Assembly (NCBI GenBank): GCA_001600035.1
Contig: BCIT01000017.1
Span: 129,816-193,815, forward strand
Length of the DNA: 64,000 nt
Reading direction: 5' to 3'
DNA from: Holtermanniella nyarrowii
Taxonomy: Eukaryota > Basidiomycota > Tremellomycetes > Holtermanniales
Part shown: positions 23,177 through 36,753 of the stretch, piece by piece
Layout: each line of letters begins with the position of its first letter
Numbering within the stretch: the first letter of the stretch is position 1
The notes under the pieces: model-generated
What the model was told of the DNA's origin: nothing
Databases searched by the model: none
Seen by the model: only the letters and a program-made list of their open reading frames with translations
Position numbers and translations under genes: made by a program

Positions 23177-25876
23177 CTACTTGGATCCACTCTTCTTGAC
23201 TGATCCGACGACCGTGCTGTTGACCTTTGTTGCGAAGCGCAGACTGCAGAGTGATTCGCCAAGATGAGCAGCCATAGGCGAGAGATTGCACAGCATGAGC
23301 GTCTTGCTTTGGCCTGTCTCGTCAGCCGAGTCTTTGCGTAATCAATAAGACCCACCAGAAAGCGAAGTCTGAAGCAATTTCGTCAAAGTCGAGTTCCGGT
23401 ACGGAACATGACCGTTACCCTGACTTTGATTCCCAAGAGCTCCTATGACATCTGCAAGCGCCGACAAAGATTTATTGATATTGATCGTTTCCTGCCATGA
23501 GTCGTGTCCATCACCTTTCACACACCTTCATCCTATCCTTGTTCTCGCCTGCACCACTACTAGCGAGCCGCTCACTACCCGCCAAATCCACTACCAAGAT
23601 CAGTGTCGCCTCGATGAAGAACTCACCGAGATTCAAGATCCCTTCGCACTTTTCGCTAGTCAAAGGGTTGACTCCACGGACTTTGAGCATGAAGACTGAA
23701 TGACTTCGCGAAGAGCGCTCGTTCATCAACGTAGCAGCAACGGCACGGCGTGAGCTAGCGCGCTCAAGAAGCGTCGAGACTTGACTCGCTGTCTTGAGCG
23801 GCACTGACTGTCAGCTTCCCCTCACTCCTTCTCACAAGACGTACAGCTGACAATCTCCGTCACCGAGACTTTACCGTCTTTATCAAGTTTGATCTCGTGT
23901 TTCTTCGAATCGAAAGCACCAGAACCAAGAAGATCATTGACCTACTCATCAGCCTGCCCATTGCCGTCGTGGACTCACCACCTCGTTGTACACCTCCAGA
24001 AACGAGCCCTCCATGCTATAAGACCAACCACGATCCCTCAGCCCCGAACTGACTCGAAAGATCATATCAATCGCTCTAGGGATCATGCCCTGCGTTTCCG
24101 GCGCCTATCACCATCCATCAGCCCTCTCTCCTCCTTCCCCTGCGTAGCCCACTCACCGATCCACCTTCCATAGTCCAAGATTTCCCACTTCCAGTCTGTC
24201 CATACGCAAAGATACAAACCTCCATCCATCAGCCTATCCTTCTTACTTCCCGCCCCAAAACTCACATTGTAGCCATCCAAGACACTCTGCGCAAGCATCT
24301 CAATCTCTTCAAACACATCTCGCTGACTAGCTTTCGGTTCAAAGACTTTATCAAAGATGAATGACGAAAGCTGTTCTCTTGCTTGACCTGTTGCTGATTC
24401 TGTCGTGCTGCGGAGGACGATTGAACTCTGGCCTGTTTCGAGGGCTGTGCGTTCGTCGCCGTAGGAGATGTCTGCCAAGTCTGTTGCTTCGTGTGCTGAA
24501 TCGTCAGTCATCTTTTCATGAGCAATCAAGAGATGTACCTAAGGCTGGACGGACTCTCGCGAACACTCGAATATTCCCTATCCATCAGCTCTTCCCACCA
24601 TGAGCTAAACTCACCTTTGAGCTCCTGCACTTGATTATGCAGTTTCCGTCTCACAGTCTCCGCCGTTCTCAATTCGCTTTCAACCTCCGCAACCCTTGCA
24701 TCCGCTCGTTCTTTGACTTCTCTCACCCTCTCATCAGCACTCTTACAAGACAGTGCAGCCATCGCCTGTGCCTTTTCCAATTCCGCTGCATTCGTCAAAG
24801 CCGTCAGATGCGCTCGCTCAAGTTGAGATTGCAGCATTGAATTCAAAGCCGTTTGTTCGCTCAACTGTGCCGTCAAGGTCAATTGCGCGGTCGAAGACTG
24901 CGCCAACGTAGTCTGTATCCGATCAACATCATCATCCTTTTGCGCCTTGAGCATACCTTGAGTTCCCTCAATGTCTCCCTCTCGCGCGTCAGATCTTCCC
25001 TCAGATCTCTCAAATCATCCTCTAATCCCTTCTTCTCGCGTTCTTTTCTCTGAATCTGTCTTTCTAGATCATCAACTTCGCGTGCGTGTGCTGAACGAAG
25101 AGATTGCAGTTCTTCGGATGCACTGGATAGATCGCGCCTTGCTTCTCTTTCGTGCGTTTGGGTTGATGCAAGGAGGGTTTGAAGATCTACTTGCGATGTT
25201 TGCAGTGTTGAGACTGGGATTAGTAGTCGTACATTTTAGTACGGCTTACTTTTCTGTTGTCTGACTTGTAAGCTTGCGAGCGAGAGAAGGTAGGAGACGT
25301 ACTCTTGTTGCAGCAAACTTTGTAAACCGCCCAATGACTTCTCGACGTTTGCCATTCGAGAGCTCTGAGTCTGTAGCTGAGCAGCAGAAGCCATGCCGGA
25401 CCCGATCCCAGTCGAGACGATCCTCGTCGCCGTAGCACGTTTAGCAGCCGTCGAGATGAGCGGCATCTTGCCTGGAGGCGTAGATCTTCGCGTGGCACTG
25501 ATACCCGTCGGCCTCCTTGATGCACTGGAGCCTGCCGAGCTGACTGAGCCACCTGACGGTACGCGCCGTTGCACGCTTTGACCAAGTGTTGCTTTCGGTC
25601 GTGTCAGAGTAGATGTTGAAGCAACGGCTGATGTAGACATTGTATTGGTACGCGTTGAAGCTTGCAAGCCTGTGCGCTTCGCGATGGGTGCAAAATTTGT
25701 GGCTGCAACTTTGCGCTTGACACCTGCTGTTGTGGATGCTGTCAGTGAGGATAGAGCAGCTGCCTTTGGTGCGGGTGAAGCAAGTCTTGGGAGCCTCGAG
25801 ACTGGCTGTTTGAAGTCAATATGGGTATCGTTGGGAAGCTAAGACTTGCCATATTCTCCTTGGGTATATCTGCCAT
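23177..25876 (-). CDS. Kinesin-14 (KAR3-like), C-terminal motor
   Basis: A minus-end-directed microtubule motor of the spindle type. The N-terminal 200 residues are basic and Ser/Thr-rich (25876 to about 25310). A long coiled coil follows (25300-24640). The kinesin-14 neck [20 protein letters not shown] joins across an intron at about 24615. The motor domain is last. Its P-loop [14 protein letters not shown] appears only when the intron ahead of it (about 24222-24268) is removed. Switch I is NERSSRSHS (about 23705) and switch II is VDLAGSERL (about 23575). The protein ends [11 protein letters not shown], stop at 23177. The first intron (about 25807-25849) has a GC donor, and only that splice keeps the frame from the ATG at 25876. 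Confidence 0.88.
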
Positions 25877-26124
25877 TGGTGTGATAGCTCTGTTGAGCGC
25901 TTGATTGCTTTGAAGTCTACTTGTTGATGTGATTATTGATTTGTTGTTGACATACAAGTCAGTCGCGCTTCCCGGAGGGGGTTAATATGGATGATCCCAC
26001 GTCATTCATATTTTAAGCATCGTCTCGCTATCTCCTTATCAAAGCGTGTACAACCGAGTTGAAGATCCACCAGCCAGAATGCAAGTGGTACCGTTATCTT
26101 TGTAGCATACCATAGTATTTCACA

Positions 26125-29156
<3,032 letters not shown>

Positions 29157-29461
29157 GTGTCTGAAGTTGTTACAGTACAAATGCAAGCAATCGCAAACAG
29201 GTCATGAACTTTGTTATGGAGAGGAGACCGGCAGATTCGGCTTTTTCGAGCGGAGATTTGATCCGGAAGAAGCTACCTGCTTGTGCAAGTCTCTCTACTC
29301 TGCAGACCATTTGAGTTGTGTAAGCCTCTTGTAAGTGGACTGCAAGCACTACGCCCAATCTATGATAGCATCAGCCGCCACTGTGGAAATTTGGTTCCGC
29401 GATTAACACCGTCGAGACGTGCCGCGTAATAGACACGATATCTACATTACACCGATACACA
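29157..29461. other. Intergenic region, no gene seen
   Basis: These 305 bp follow the ARG5,6 stop. I see no conserved coding segment or RNA gene. It should hold the ARG5,6 3' untranslated region and the promoter of the next small gene. Confidence 0.4.
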
Positions 29462-30101
29462 ATGTACACGCTTCCGACCATCATGCGAGCATACGTAGAA
29501 GCTCCACACCCCAATGTGGACGATGAACTACGAATTGTATCTTTGGAGGAGCACACTAAGATATGGGGCCAATTTTGGCAATACCAGGACTGGCAAGGCG
29601 ACTGCATCCCTAAGGACATTATCGTGGGCACTATCATGATTTTCTGCAGTGGCGAGTGAGTTCCAATGCCAAGCAGAAGGACTGACGCAAGCTTGTTACG
29701 GAACAGATACGATGTCGACAAATTGTATCCCCACACCATCTTGGAATGGCTCGACTTGATCGAAGACTACGCTGAAGTACACATGCGTTTCGTACGTCAC
29801 TCATCTGCTACTTAGCTAATCTTTGTAGCTTCTCGAAAAGCGTCCAAGATTAAAGCTTTGCGGTTCCGTGACGCCACTGTTGGAGAATGACGCCGAAATC
29901 GTGGACATTACCGCCGAAATTGCCGACCGACTTGGACCCTACTGCACCTCTGCCGACTGCAGTCCGAGTCACGCCGGTAGGCATCTTAGACTGCAACGAG
30001 ACAAGCGAGAAGAAGGGGAGCTAGTGGCGACACGGCTTGCTCTACAGGAGGAACACCAGTCGGCGGCGGGACTCACATGCGCAACTTTCAACATCCGCTG
30101 A
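29462..30101 (+). CDS. Unrecognised small protein, paralogue of the gene at 45561
   Basis: Start MYTLPTIMRAYVEAPHPNVD. Introns lie at about 29656-29706 and 29791-29828. The joined product has the run FCSGEYDVDKLYPHTILEWL and LLEKRPRLKLCG. I know no family for it. The gene at 45561-46211 has the same layout. Its first intron also falls in phase 2 inside F-x-x-G-[AE], and its second is in phase 0 directly before LLE. The residues around these points agree (REAH/EEHT, RLNP/KLYP, GLRFEG/RLKLCG). Matching intron positions argue for common descent. The C-terminus after about 29960 looks less constrained, and another intron there is possible, so the end is uncertain. Confidence 0.55.
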
Positions 30102-30347
30102 ATCTGCATCAGCCGCCGCCACAATACGGAGGTCGATGGCTGTCACAGTTCAAGTATGCGGTCTGGCTGCGATCATTGTGAGTAAAAGCATACCAGGATG
30201 CAACAGCGTTTCGATCATTTTTGCTTTGCATGGAATTCGACTCGCTCTCAGCTGTCGCGAAGTCTTGTTGCTTGCGCGCCGGCGTCGTCGCCCTTGCCGC
30301 TGCCGCATCGCAGTGTTCGAGCAATACAAAATGTACATGGCAAAGAG

Positions 30348-30641
30348 CTATCGTGCAACGATGGCTGCAAGAGAGAAACCCAGGTAAGTCTGGTCAGCCT
30401 TCTGTTGGGCTTGCTCCACAATGGTCATCATCCCTTGCAGCCAATCCGTCTTAATCTTCCATCGGGCAATGGTGTCTAAAGTCACGGCGATGTGTGGCCA
30501 TCGGCGCTCCATGAAGATGGCGACAATATTGGCTCGTTGGTCTTCGGTCATTCGCTGGAACATGAGAGAGGCGGTGTACTGCTGAAGCATGGTGATGTAA
30601 GCGCTCCAGACGAGGTTGGTCTCTCGGAGTGACACGAGCAT
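30348..30641 (-). CDS. Small hypothetical protein, 97 residues
   Basis: An intronless frame with an A at -3 of the ATG (CCAACATGC). It reads MLVSLRETNLVWSAYITMLQ and continues as amphipathic helices with several Trp and Met residues. I do not recognise it. It lies in the same mosaic as the small paralogous families but shares no clear motif with them. A plus-strand splice pair (GTAAGT near 30386 and TTGCAG near 30440) crosses it, so the true gene could be on the other strand. Confidence 0.35.
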   Translation of the reverse strand: MLVSLRETNLVWSAYITMLQQYTASLMFQRMTEDQRANIVAIFMERRWPHIAVTLDTIARWKIKTDWLQGMMTIVEQAQQKADQTYLGFSLAAIVAR

Positions 30642-31581
30642 GTTGGTTGATGAGATGAAGAGAAGTGCTCAATGGAGAAAGACAGAGGGAAGAGACGCTA
30701 ATTGTGCTAATTGCGTGATTCATTCTGAGTGACAATCCTTTCAAGCGGGGAATGGATTTGACATTCCGTGCAACCACAGCCAGGAGTGGTATCTGGAAGA
30801 CGGTGCGCTTGCTTTGTTGCTCTCGAAGCTGTTATATCCTTTGTTAGTGCGAAAGAAGTCGCTTCTCGCTATACGACAATAGCGGAATGAATGTACGACG
30901 GGAGCATCACGTTGACTCGCTGGACACCTCGCGTAAGTCCATGAACTCTATCCCGAGACGAATTCTGGCAGGTGCAGGCAGTGCATCTCGATGAAAGAAA
31001 CCTTGCCAATGGAGATTCTCGTCAATGCCCATGAAAGGATGCGGACGCTTCCTCGTAAGATCAGCCAAGCGTCAAGTTTCAAGCAACCTTTGTGCCGCCA
31101 CGGCGCACAGATCGCTTTTAGCGCGCCGACTCTAACTCTGCTCTGCCAGCGCCATTGGGCTCATTGACACGTGTTCCCCAGGCGGTATAGTTATGCCCTT
31201 CCTCTCGCCTTGGTACGTCGTACCAAAGTGCAAGCGGCGCAGCGGCCGCCGCACCCTGTTCACATCTGATGAAATGAAAATGATCAGATTGCGTCGTCCA
31301 GTCTCTTGGGATCTCCAGATTCATCGGAATGTCTTGGGTGCCAAGTAGAAAGCATTCGCAGCCAGTAGATCGAACATTAGATTCGTCAAACGCGAGCACA
31401 TCTCAGCGATGCTCGCCAATTCGCAGAAAGGATGTCGTGCGGGCAGTCAATGGGAAGAGTAGAGTGACGAACACAATTAACCTTTGTACTCTGCGTTCTA
31501 GTCTGGTTTCGAAACACCGACTTCTGACTCTTGCCCTTTCACTACAGCTCAGCGCAACTTCTCCATTCTCGACTCATCACC
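30642..31581. other. Long intergenic region
   Basis: About 940 bp without a gene I can support. It contains a 17-bp near-perfect palindrome (listed separately) and GC-rich patches around 31230-31255. It lies between two small gene families and probably includes promoters for both flanking genes. Confidence 0.4.
31210..31226. promoter_or_regulatory. 17-bp palindrome, possible dimer-binding site
   Basis: TTGGTACGTCGTACCAA is an 8-bp inverted repeat around one central base. It stands 356 bp upstream of the gene at 31582. Such symmetry suits a dimeric regulator, but no factor is identified and a chance palindrome of this size in 64 kb is not excluded. Confidence 0.25.
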
Positions 31582-31905
31582 ATGAATCAATCTTCTCAAA
31601 ACGCACCTCCCTCGGTCACGGACTGGCAAGACACACTGTATGCGAATCCCTCCTACTTCAGCCACGTCCCGTCAATCCAGTACAAGATTGGTTTCCTCCA
31701 ATCCGCATGGAAGTCGTACGCGAGCGGGCGGGAGTGTCCGCAATCGGGCTACACATCTCTTAGCTGCCTCGGCTGTATGAGCGACTTTGTGTCTGAAGGA
31801 GAATCGGCATGGCAAAAACATTTTGCGCGGGTGGCAGAAGCCAGAGCTCGGCCGCTCAACGTGCAGTCTAGTGGACAAAGCACACTGCCTTATCCTCTTG
31901 ATTAA
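31582..31905 (+). CDS. Small protein with C-terminal three-cysteine motif (family member 1)
   Basis: The ATG sits in a good context (CACCATGA). The 107-residue product starts MNQSSQNAPPSVTDWQDTLY. Its middle holds AWKSYASGRECPQSGYTS and then SCLGCMSDFVSEGES. The pattern W, Cys, 9-25 residues, Cys-x2-Cys-x3-F-[VL] recurs in three minus-strand genes at 35022, 35945 and 36754. No known family is recognised. The cysteines could bind a metal with a nearby His, but this copy lacks the His seen in two others. It has a longer tail past the motif than its relatives. Confidence 0.55.
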   Translation: MNQSSQNAPPSVTDWQDTLYANPSYFSHVPSIQYKIGFLQSAWKSYASGRECPQSGYTSLSCLGCMSDFVSEGESAWQKHFARVAEARARPLNVQSSGQSTLPYPLD

Positions 31906-32107
31906 CAGCTTTCGGCTACCAAGATGAATCTTTGTTGATACTGGCTACGACCCAGGCTGCAAGACCAATCTGTAGTAAGGCTCACCGCAGTCAGTCGAGC
32001 GTGGTCAGTGGAGGATCAAACCTACGTGCAATCAGAAACGTGAGACCTCACAAAGGAATTGGCAGATCACCATCAGCCTAATGAGGATCAAAGAACTCGT
32101 GCATGCC

Positions 32108-32718
32108 TCATTCACTCCCCACAAAAATGTCACCGACTCTGAATCTCGTCCACCCCTGTTTGTTTTCAATCGTCCTCTCATAACCCTTTCTCCTCTTCTT
32201 CAACAACGTCCGTGTCAATGGACTTTTGGTGTGTTCAAGCACTGTCAGTGCGCATCGGACGACATCTCTCCCCAATCCCTGCCTCACAACTCCCTGTGTC
32301 AGACCACCCTCTCCTGCGTCTGGCTGAGGGGTTGCAATCTCATGCTCCCGACTCCCTACACTCATGATTCTCGTCAAATTCAAGACTGTCCCAACCTCTG
32401 GACGCTCCGGTAAATTCGGCAACGTGAGCACATCGGTTGGATGTAACAGGTACGTTCGGCTGTGTAGACGAGCTGTAACGTAACGCTGTGCAGGTGAAGA
32501 AGAGGAAGCGAGGAGTGATATTGCTTCTGGTGTTGTTAGTGGTTTGAGTGGAGCGGTGTGGGGCGGGAGAAGTGGTGGGAGGGTTGTTGGAGGTGGAAGA
32601 GGTTGTGTTGTGTGTAGCGCTCCTACAATCACGCGTGATGATGAGGCTTTGATGCCTTTTCGTCAGCTCTATCATTTGTTGATTACTCACCTGCTCTAAT
32701 CCCCGTCCTTGCCAACAT
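32108..32718 (-). CDS. MRPL49: Mitochondrial large-subunit ribosomal protein bL21m
   Basis: The first exon MLARTGIRA is joined across an intron of about 68 nt to GALHTTQPLPPPTT. A Pro/Thr-rich presequence region leads to the bL21 fold: YVTARLHSRTYLLHPTDVLT, then EVGTVLNLTRIMSVGSREH. The family's basic signature VLEHTKSPLTRTLLKKRRKG is followed by ENKQGWTRFRVGDI. The length of about 180 residues suits a fungal bL21m with its targeting peptide. It is transcribed away from ATP1 across 252 bp, which places two nuclear genes for mitochondrial proteins on one divergent promoter. Confidence 0.85.
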
Positions 32719-32970
32719 GATTGCTATACTTGCTCTCTATCCAAGTCTATACAACCAACCTGCCCTCGAGCTCATCCAGTATTTACATGCCACATCATTC
32801 TTCTGTAGAGCAAACCCCCCTAAACCCATCCCCAATCTCCTCATAATTCCGATCCGTTTCTCTCCGTTAACCTAAACCCCTCCTACCTGCATCGTCCCCC
32901 CCTTCCCACTTGCAAAGGGTAAAAAAACAGACACTGCCTCCCCTCCCTCTCCTGCATCTTCTCAGCAATA
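32719..32970. promoter_or_regulatory. Divergent promoter of bL21m and ATP1 genes
   Basis: The 252-bp gap holds pyrimidine-rich, C-heavy stretches on the plus strand (about 32815-32960), typical of strong fungal promoters just upstream of a highly expressed gene such as ATP1. No clear TATA box is seen. Confidence 0.55.
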
Positions 32971-34898
32971 ATGCAGTCTGTCATTCGCACTTCCGTAAGG
33001 TCGGCAGCGCGGTCGAGTGCTAGCAGCGTGAGTTGGAAATGGATGGCTCGTTGGCGAGTTGAAGAAGGAGATGTGGGGAGCCAAGCCGATGTGGACATGG
33101 ATGCAAGGGAGCGGGCGTAGCTTATCTGAGCTGTCCCGCTGTCTCCTCTGCTTGAATCAACTTCGGATGGATGCTCTCCAGTTGTCCGCTCGCCACGAGC
33201 AACGTGTAGCCGCGTCGACTTTTACTGACATTCCAGGCTCGTCGCTTCGCTCCTGCCACCCTCGCTCGCACCTACGCTACTGCCAAGCCTGGTACGTTTT
33301 CACATCCATCATATCACTACTAACGACAGCCGCATCCGAGGTCTCCTCCATCCTCGAGGGCCGCATCGCTGGCTCGTCCGTCGGTGGTGACGTCCAAGAA
33401 ACCGGTCGCGTCCTCACCATTGGTGACGGTATCGCTCGTGTCTACGGTCTCCGCAACGTCCAGGCCGAAGAGATGGTAGAGTTCTCTTCCGGCGTCCGTG
33501 GCATGTGCCTCAACCTCGAGGCCGACAACGTCGGTGTTACCATCTTCGGTAACGATCGTTTGATCAAGGAGGGTGATACCGTCAAGCGTACCGGTCAAAT
33601 TGTCGATGTCCCTGTCGGCCCAGAGCTGCTCGGTCGTGTTGTCGATGCCCTCGGTAACCCTATCGATGGCAAGGGTCCCATCAATGCCAAGCTCCGCGCT
33701 CGTTCGCAGTCCAAGGCGCCGGGAATTCTTCCCCGTCGCTCGGTCCACGAGCCCATGCAGACCGGTCTCAAGGCCGTCGACGCCCTCGTCCCCATTGGTC
33801 GTGGTCAGCGTGAGCTCATCATCGGTGACCGTCAAACCGGTAAAACCGCCGTCGCCATTGACACCATTCTCAACCAGAAGCGCTGGAACGATGGCGCAGA
33901 CGAGTCCAAGAAGCTTTACTGTGTCTACGTTGCCGTCGGCCAAAAGCGTTCGACTGTCGCTCAGCTTGTTCAGACTTTCGAGGAAAACGACGCCATGAAG
34001 TACACCATCATGGTCGCTGCCACTGCTTCCGAAGCCGCTCCCCTCCAGTACCTCGCTCCCTTCTCGGGTTGCGCCATGGCCGAATGGTTCCGTGACAACG
34101 GCAAGCACGCCCTTATCATCTACGACGATCTTTCCAAGCAGGCCGTCGCTTACCGCCAAATGTCCCTTCTCCTCCGTCGTCCTCCTGGTCGTGAGGCCTA
34201 CCCAGGAGACGTCTTCTACCTCCACTCGCGTCTCCTCGAGCGTGCCGCCAAGCTTAACGAGAAGGAGGGTGCTGGCTCCCTCACCGCTCTTCCCGTCATC
34301 GAGACTCAGGGTGGTGATGTTTCGGCCTACATTCCTACCAACGTCATTTCCATTACCGACGGTCAAATCTTCCTCGAGGCCGAGCTCTTCTTCAAGGGTA
34401 TTCGTCCCGCTATCAACGTCGGTCTTTCCGTCTCGCGTGTCGGTTCGGCAGCGCAGAGCAAGTTGATGAAGGCTGTCGCCGGTTCATTGAAGCTTTACCT
34501 TGCTCAGTACCGTGAGGTTGCTGCTTTCGCGCAGTTCGGTTCCGACCTTGATGCTTCCACGAGGTTCTTGCTTGCCAGAGGTTCGCGTTTGACGCAGCTC
34601 TTGACTCAGGCCCAGTACACTCCGTGAGTCGATCCATCCCTTCTGTGCACTGCACTCGCTGACGCTCGCTCTCAGTATGGCTACCGAGATCATGGCCCCC
34701 ATCCTGTACGCAGGTATCAACGGTCTCCTTGACAATGTCCCTGTCGACAAGATCAGGGACTGGGAGACCGAGTTCATCAAGCACTTGACTTCGCAACAGC
34801 AAGACTTGCTCACAGAGTCGGCAAAGGGTGTCATGACGAAGGACTTGGAGGCGAAGTACAAGAGCGTTGTTGAGGCTCACGTTGCCGATTACCTTTAG
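32971..34898 (+). CDS. ATP1: ATP synthase F1 subunit alpha, mitochondrial
   Basis: Exon 1 gives a presequence, [19 protein letters not shown]. An intron of about 209 nt (33028-33236) leads to [18 protein letters not shown], and a third exon starts [14 protein letters not shown]. The nucleotide-binding domain shows the Walker A motif GDRQTGKT (33828-33851), [20 protein letters not shown], and the family signature [18 protein letters not shown] last intron (about 34625-34676) separates QYTP from [20 protein letters not shown]. The end at 34898 is normal. Codon choice is strongly C-ending, as expected for a highly expressed gene, and this produces a long false frame on the opposite strand. Confidence 0.97.
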
Positions 34899-35021
34899 AG
34901 AGGTGAAGGGGAATGGGGGATGAAAAACAATGAGATGAATCGCTTTGAAAGCTTGGTTTGCGCGCTACGCGCCTTGGATTGGCTTCATAATTACGGCGAG
35001 AGACTGGACATGCCATGACGG

Positions 35022-35452
35022 CTAATAATTTCGGCTAAGACCGCACTCAGAGACGAAATCGACCAAACAGCTATTACAGCTTGACGAAGGCCGCATCCTG
35101 CGACGTCGCCCTGAGTCGGTGTGGTCACAGGTATTCTTCTCCGACCTCTCCCAGTCCTCCCAAGCGTTTGTAAATTCGACATCAATCCCAAGTCTAGACC
35201 GATGCGCTTCACCCTGGATGACTAGCAACAGCCGGTCCATCTGCTCGACCTCTTCGTCGGTAAGATCTTCTTTGTTGATCTTGTCGATCAAAGCAAGGGT
35301 ACTAGGACAACTCGGCTTTCTTTCATCGATTTTGTCAGCGTGTTGAGCTTGTCGAGCACGCTCGTCACTGAAGATCCGCCGCTCCAGTTCGTCGCGTTTC
35401 TGATAATCTTGATCTGGCCATGGTTGAGTTGATGTTCCGGTTCTGATGGCAT
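35022..35452 (-). pseudogene. Frameshifted copy of the three-cysteine small protein (family member 2)
   Basis: It begins MPSEPEHQLN and continues GQIKIIRNATNWSG, very like the copy at 35945 (DQIKIIRNATDWGT). Against that copy it lacks one base near 35305-35311, so the first frame ends soon after LTKSMKESRV. The other frame resumes PSTLALIDKI and keeps the whole C-terminal half, including EAHRSRLGIDVEFTNAWEDW and CNSCLVDFVSECGL. The good match on both sides says the shift is recent or an assembly error. It lies 123 bp downstream of ATP1. Confidence 0.6.
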
Positions 35453-35944
35453 GGTGGTGGTTGCTTGAAGTCAGAGAGGGACTTAAATGCTGACGCTCAC
35501 ACTCATCTGGCGGACATCGAACGACGTGATGATCAGCTGTCTGAAAAGCGCTGGTAAAGTATCAGTTGAGGCAGAGTTCATCAACGAAAGTGGCTCTTGG
35601 CGAAGCTTTTGATCAACCGAAAGCTGGGCGTCACTTTGAAGCACAACACGCGGAAGAGCGTCCCTTGCCAGACTATGAGCAGCTGCTGCCTGCTGCTGCT
35701 GCGAAGCAAGCTGTTCTTGTGGTCTCGGTAATCCTGAGATGTAGACCAAGTGCGAGTGATCGCCAAGACAATGAAGCGCTTCATTTGACCAGACCAATTT
35801 ATTCTGAACATGATTTTCTAGTGTCAGTCGAGGCTATGTCTGCAGACACCGCCTTTGAGCACATCTTAATCTCGGTGTATTTTGTTGTAATTCGTTGCAT
35901 TGAGCAAAGAATGCATGTAACTGATCAATCTTTCTTCGCCTCTA

Positions 35945-36367
35945 CTAACTATTGAGACCCCATTCAGAGACGAAATTGACCAAGCAACTGTTGCATCTGG
36001 AGGCAGGCAGCATCTTCCACTTCGACCCCGCGCCCGTGTGACGGCAAATGTTATCCCCGGAGCTCTTCCAGTCCGTCCAAGCTTCTTTGAACTCGGTATC
36101 AAAGTCGAATCTAGACCGATGCGCTTCAGCTTGGATAGGGAGCATCAAGCGACTCATAAGCGCGCTCTGTTCATCATTGAAGACCTCGTTGTTGATTTCG
36201 TCTATCAGACGCAGAGTACTTGGCTCGACTCCGCCGTCAGCCATGAGCTTGCTGAGGGTGACGAGCTTGTCGAGGATCGTTGCCGTCGAGATTCCCGTTC
36301 CCCAGTCTGTGGCGTTTCTGATGATTTTAATCTGGTCATAGGCGAGCTGTGGGTTGAATGCTGGCAT
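35945..36367 (-). CDS. Small protein with C-terminal three-cysteine motif (family member 3)
   Basis: An intact 140-residue frame starting MPAFNPQLAYDQIKIIRNAT. The middle is helical (DKLVTLSKLMADGG, IDEINNEVFNDEQSALMSRL). The C-terminal block has EAHRSRFDFDTEFKEAWTDW, then CRHTG and RCNSCLVNFVSEWGL. A Cys-His plus Cys-x2-Cys set could hold zinc, which is inference only. It is the best-preserved member and nearly a tandem copy of the frameshifted gene at 35022. Sequence resemblance continues into both upstream flanks (about 35575-35615 and 36475-36510), so the duplicated unit was nearer 1 kb than the gene alone. Confidence 0.6.
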   Translation of the reverse strand: MPAFNPQLAYDQIKIIRNATDWGTGISTATILDKLVTLSKLMADGGVEPSTLRLIDEINNEVFNDEQSALMSRLMLPIQAEAHRSRFDFDTEFKEAWTDWKSSGDNICRHTGAGSKWKMLPASRCNSCLVNFVSEWGLNS

Positions 36368-36753
36368 GTTGGTGGTTGGGCGTTCGTGCAGATGACGAAG
36401 GCTTGCTTTAACATTGACCTTGGGCGGAGATTTGTATCCCGGCGTGATGACCGGCGCGTTGAAAAGAACTCATAGAGTGCAGAGTTGAGCGAAAGTGGCA
36501 CTCGGCGCTTTGCGCAGCACACTCGACCGGGAACAATGCGACGCAGAATCACGACCATGATGCGTGAGGCGTCTGATCTGAGATTTCTCTACTAACACCA
36601 GTGATCTTCGGGATCTCCCGCCTTGCACTGCATTTGATTGTGTCACTGACCCTCCTACAAGGCGGTGCGTCCCTTCAATGGGGTACCCAAATGCGTCACA
36701 AGGACGCGAGAGGAGAAGTGAAATCTCTGCATAGCGCTGATGTACCTATAGAT

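Larger units (their letters stand above)
35022..36560 (-). repeat. Tandem duplication of a unit of about 1 kb
   Basis: Two head-to-tail units each hold one three-cysteine gene plus upstream sequence. The plus-strand upstream segments share runs such as CAGAGTT..CGAAAGTGGC.CT.GGCG (about 35570 and 36478). The units differ enough that the duplication is not recent throughout. Borders were judged by eye. Confidence 0.45.

Noticed and set aside
24215-24275. Kinesin motor apparently lacking its P-loop
   Set aside because: An intron of about 47 nt interrupts the codons just before it; after splicing the motif GQTGSGKS is complete.
33320-34366. A 348-codon open frame on the minus strand
   Set aside because: It is the exact antisense of ATP1 and arises from C-ending codon bias; its product is low in complexity (Thr/Gly/Asp/Val) with no family resemblance.
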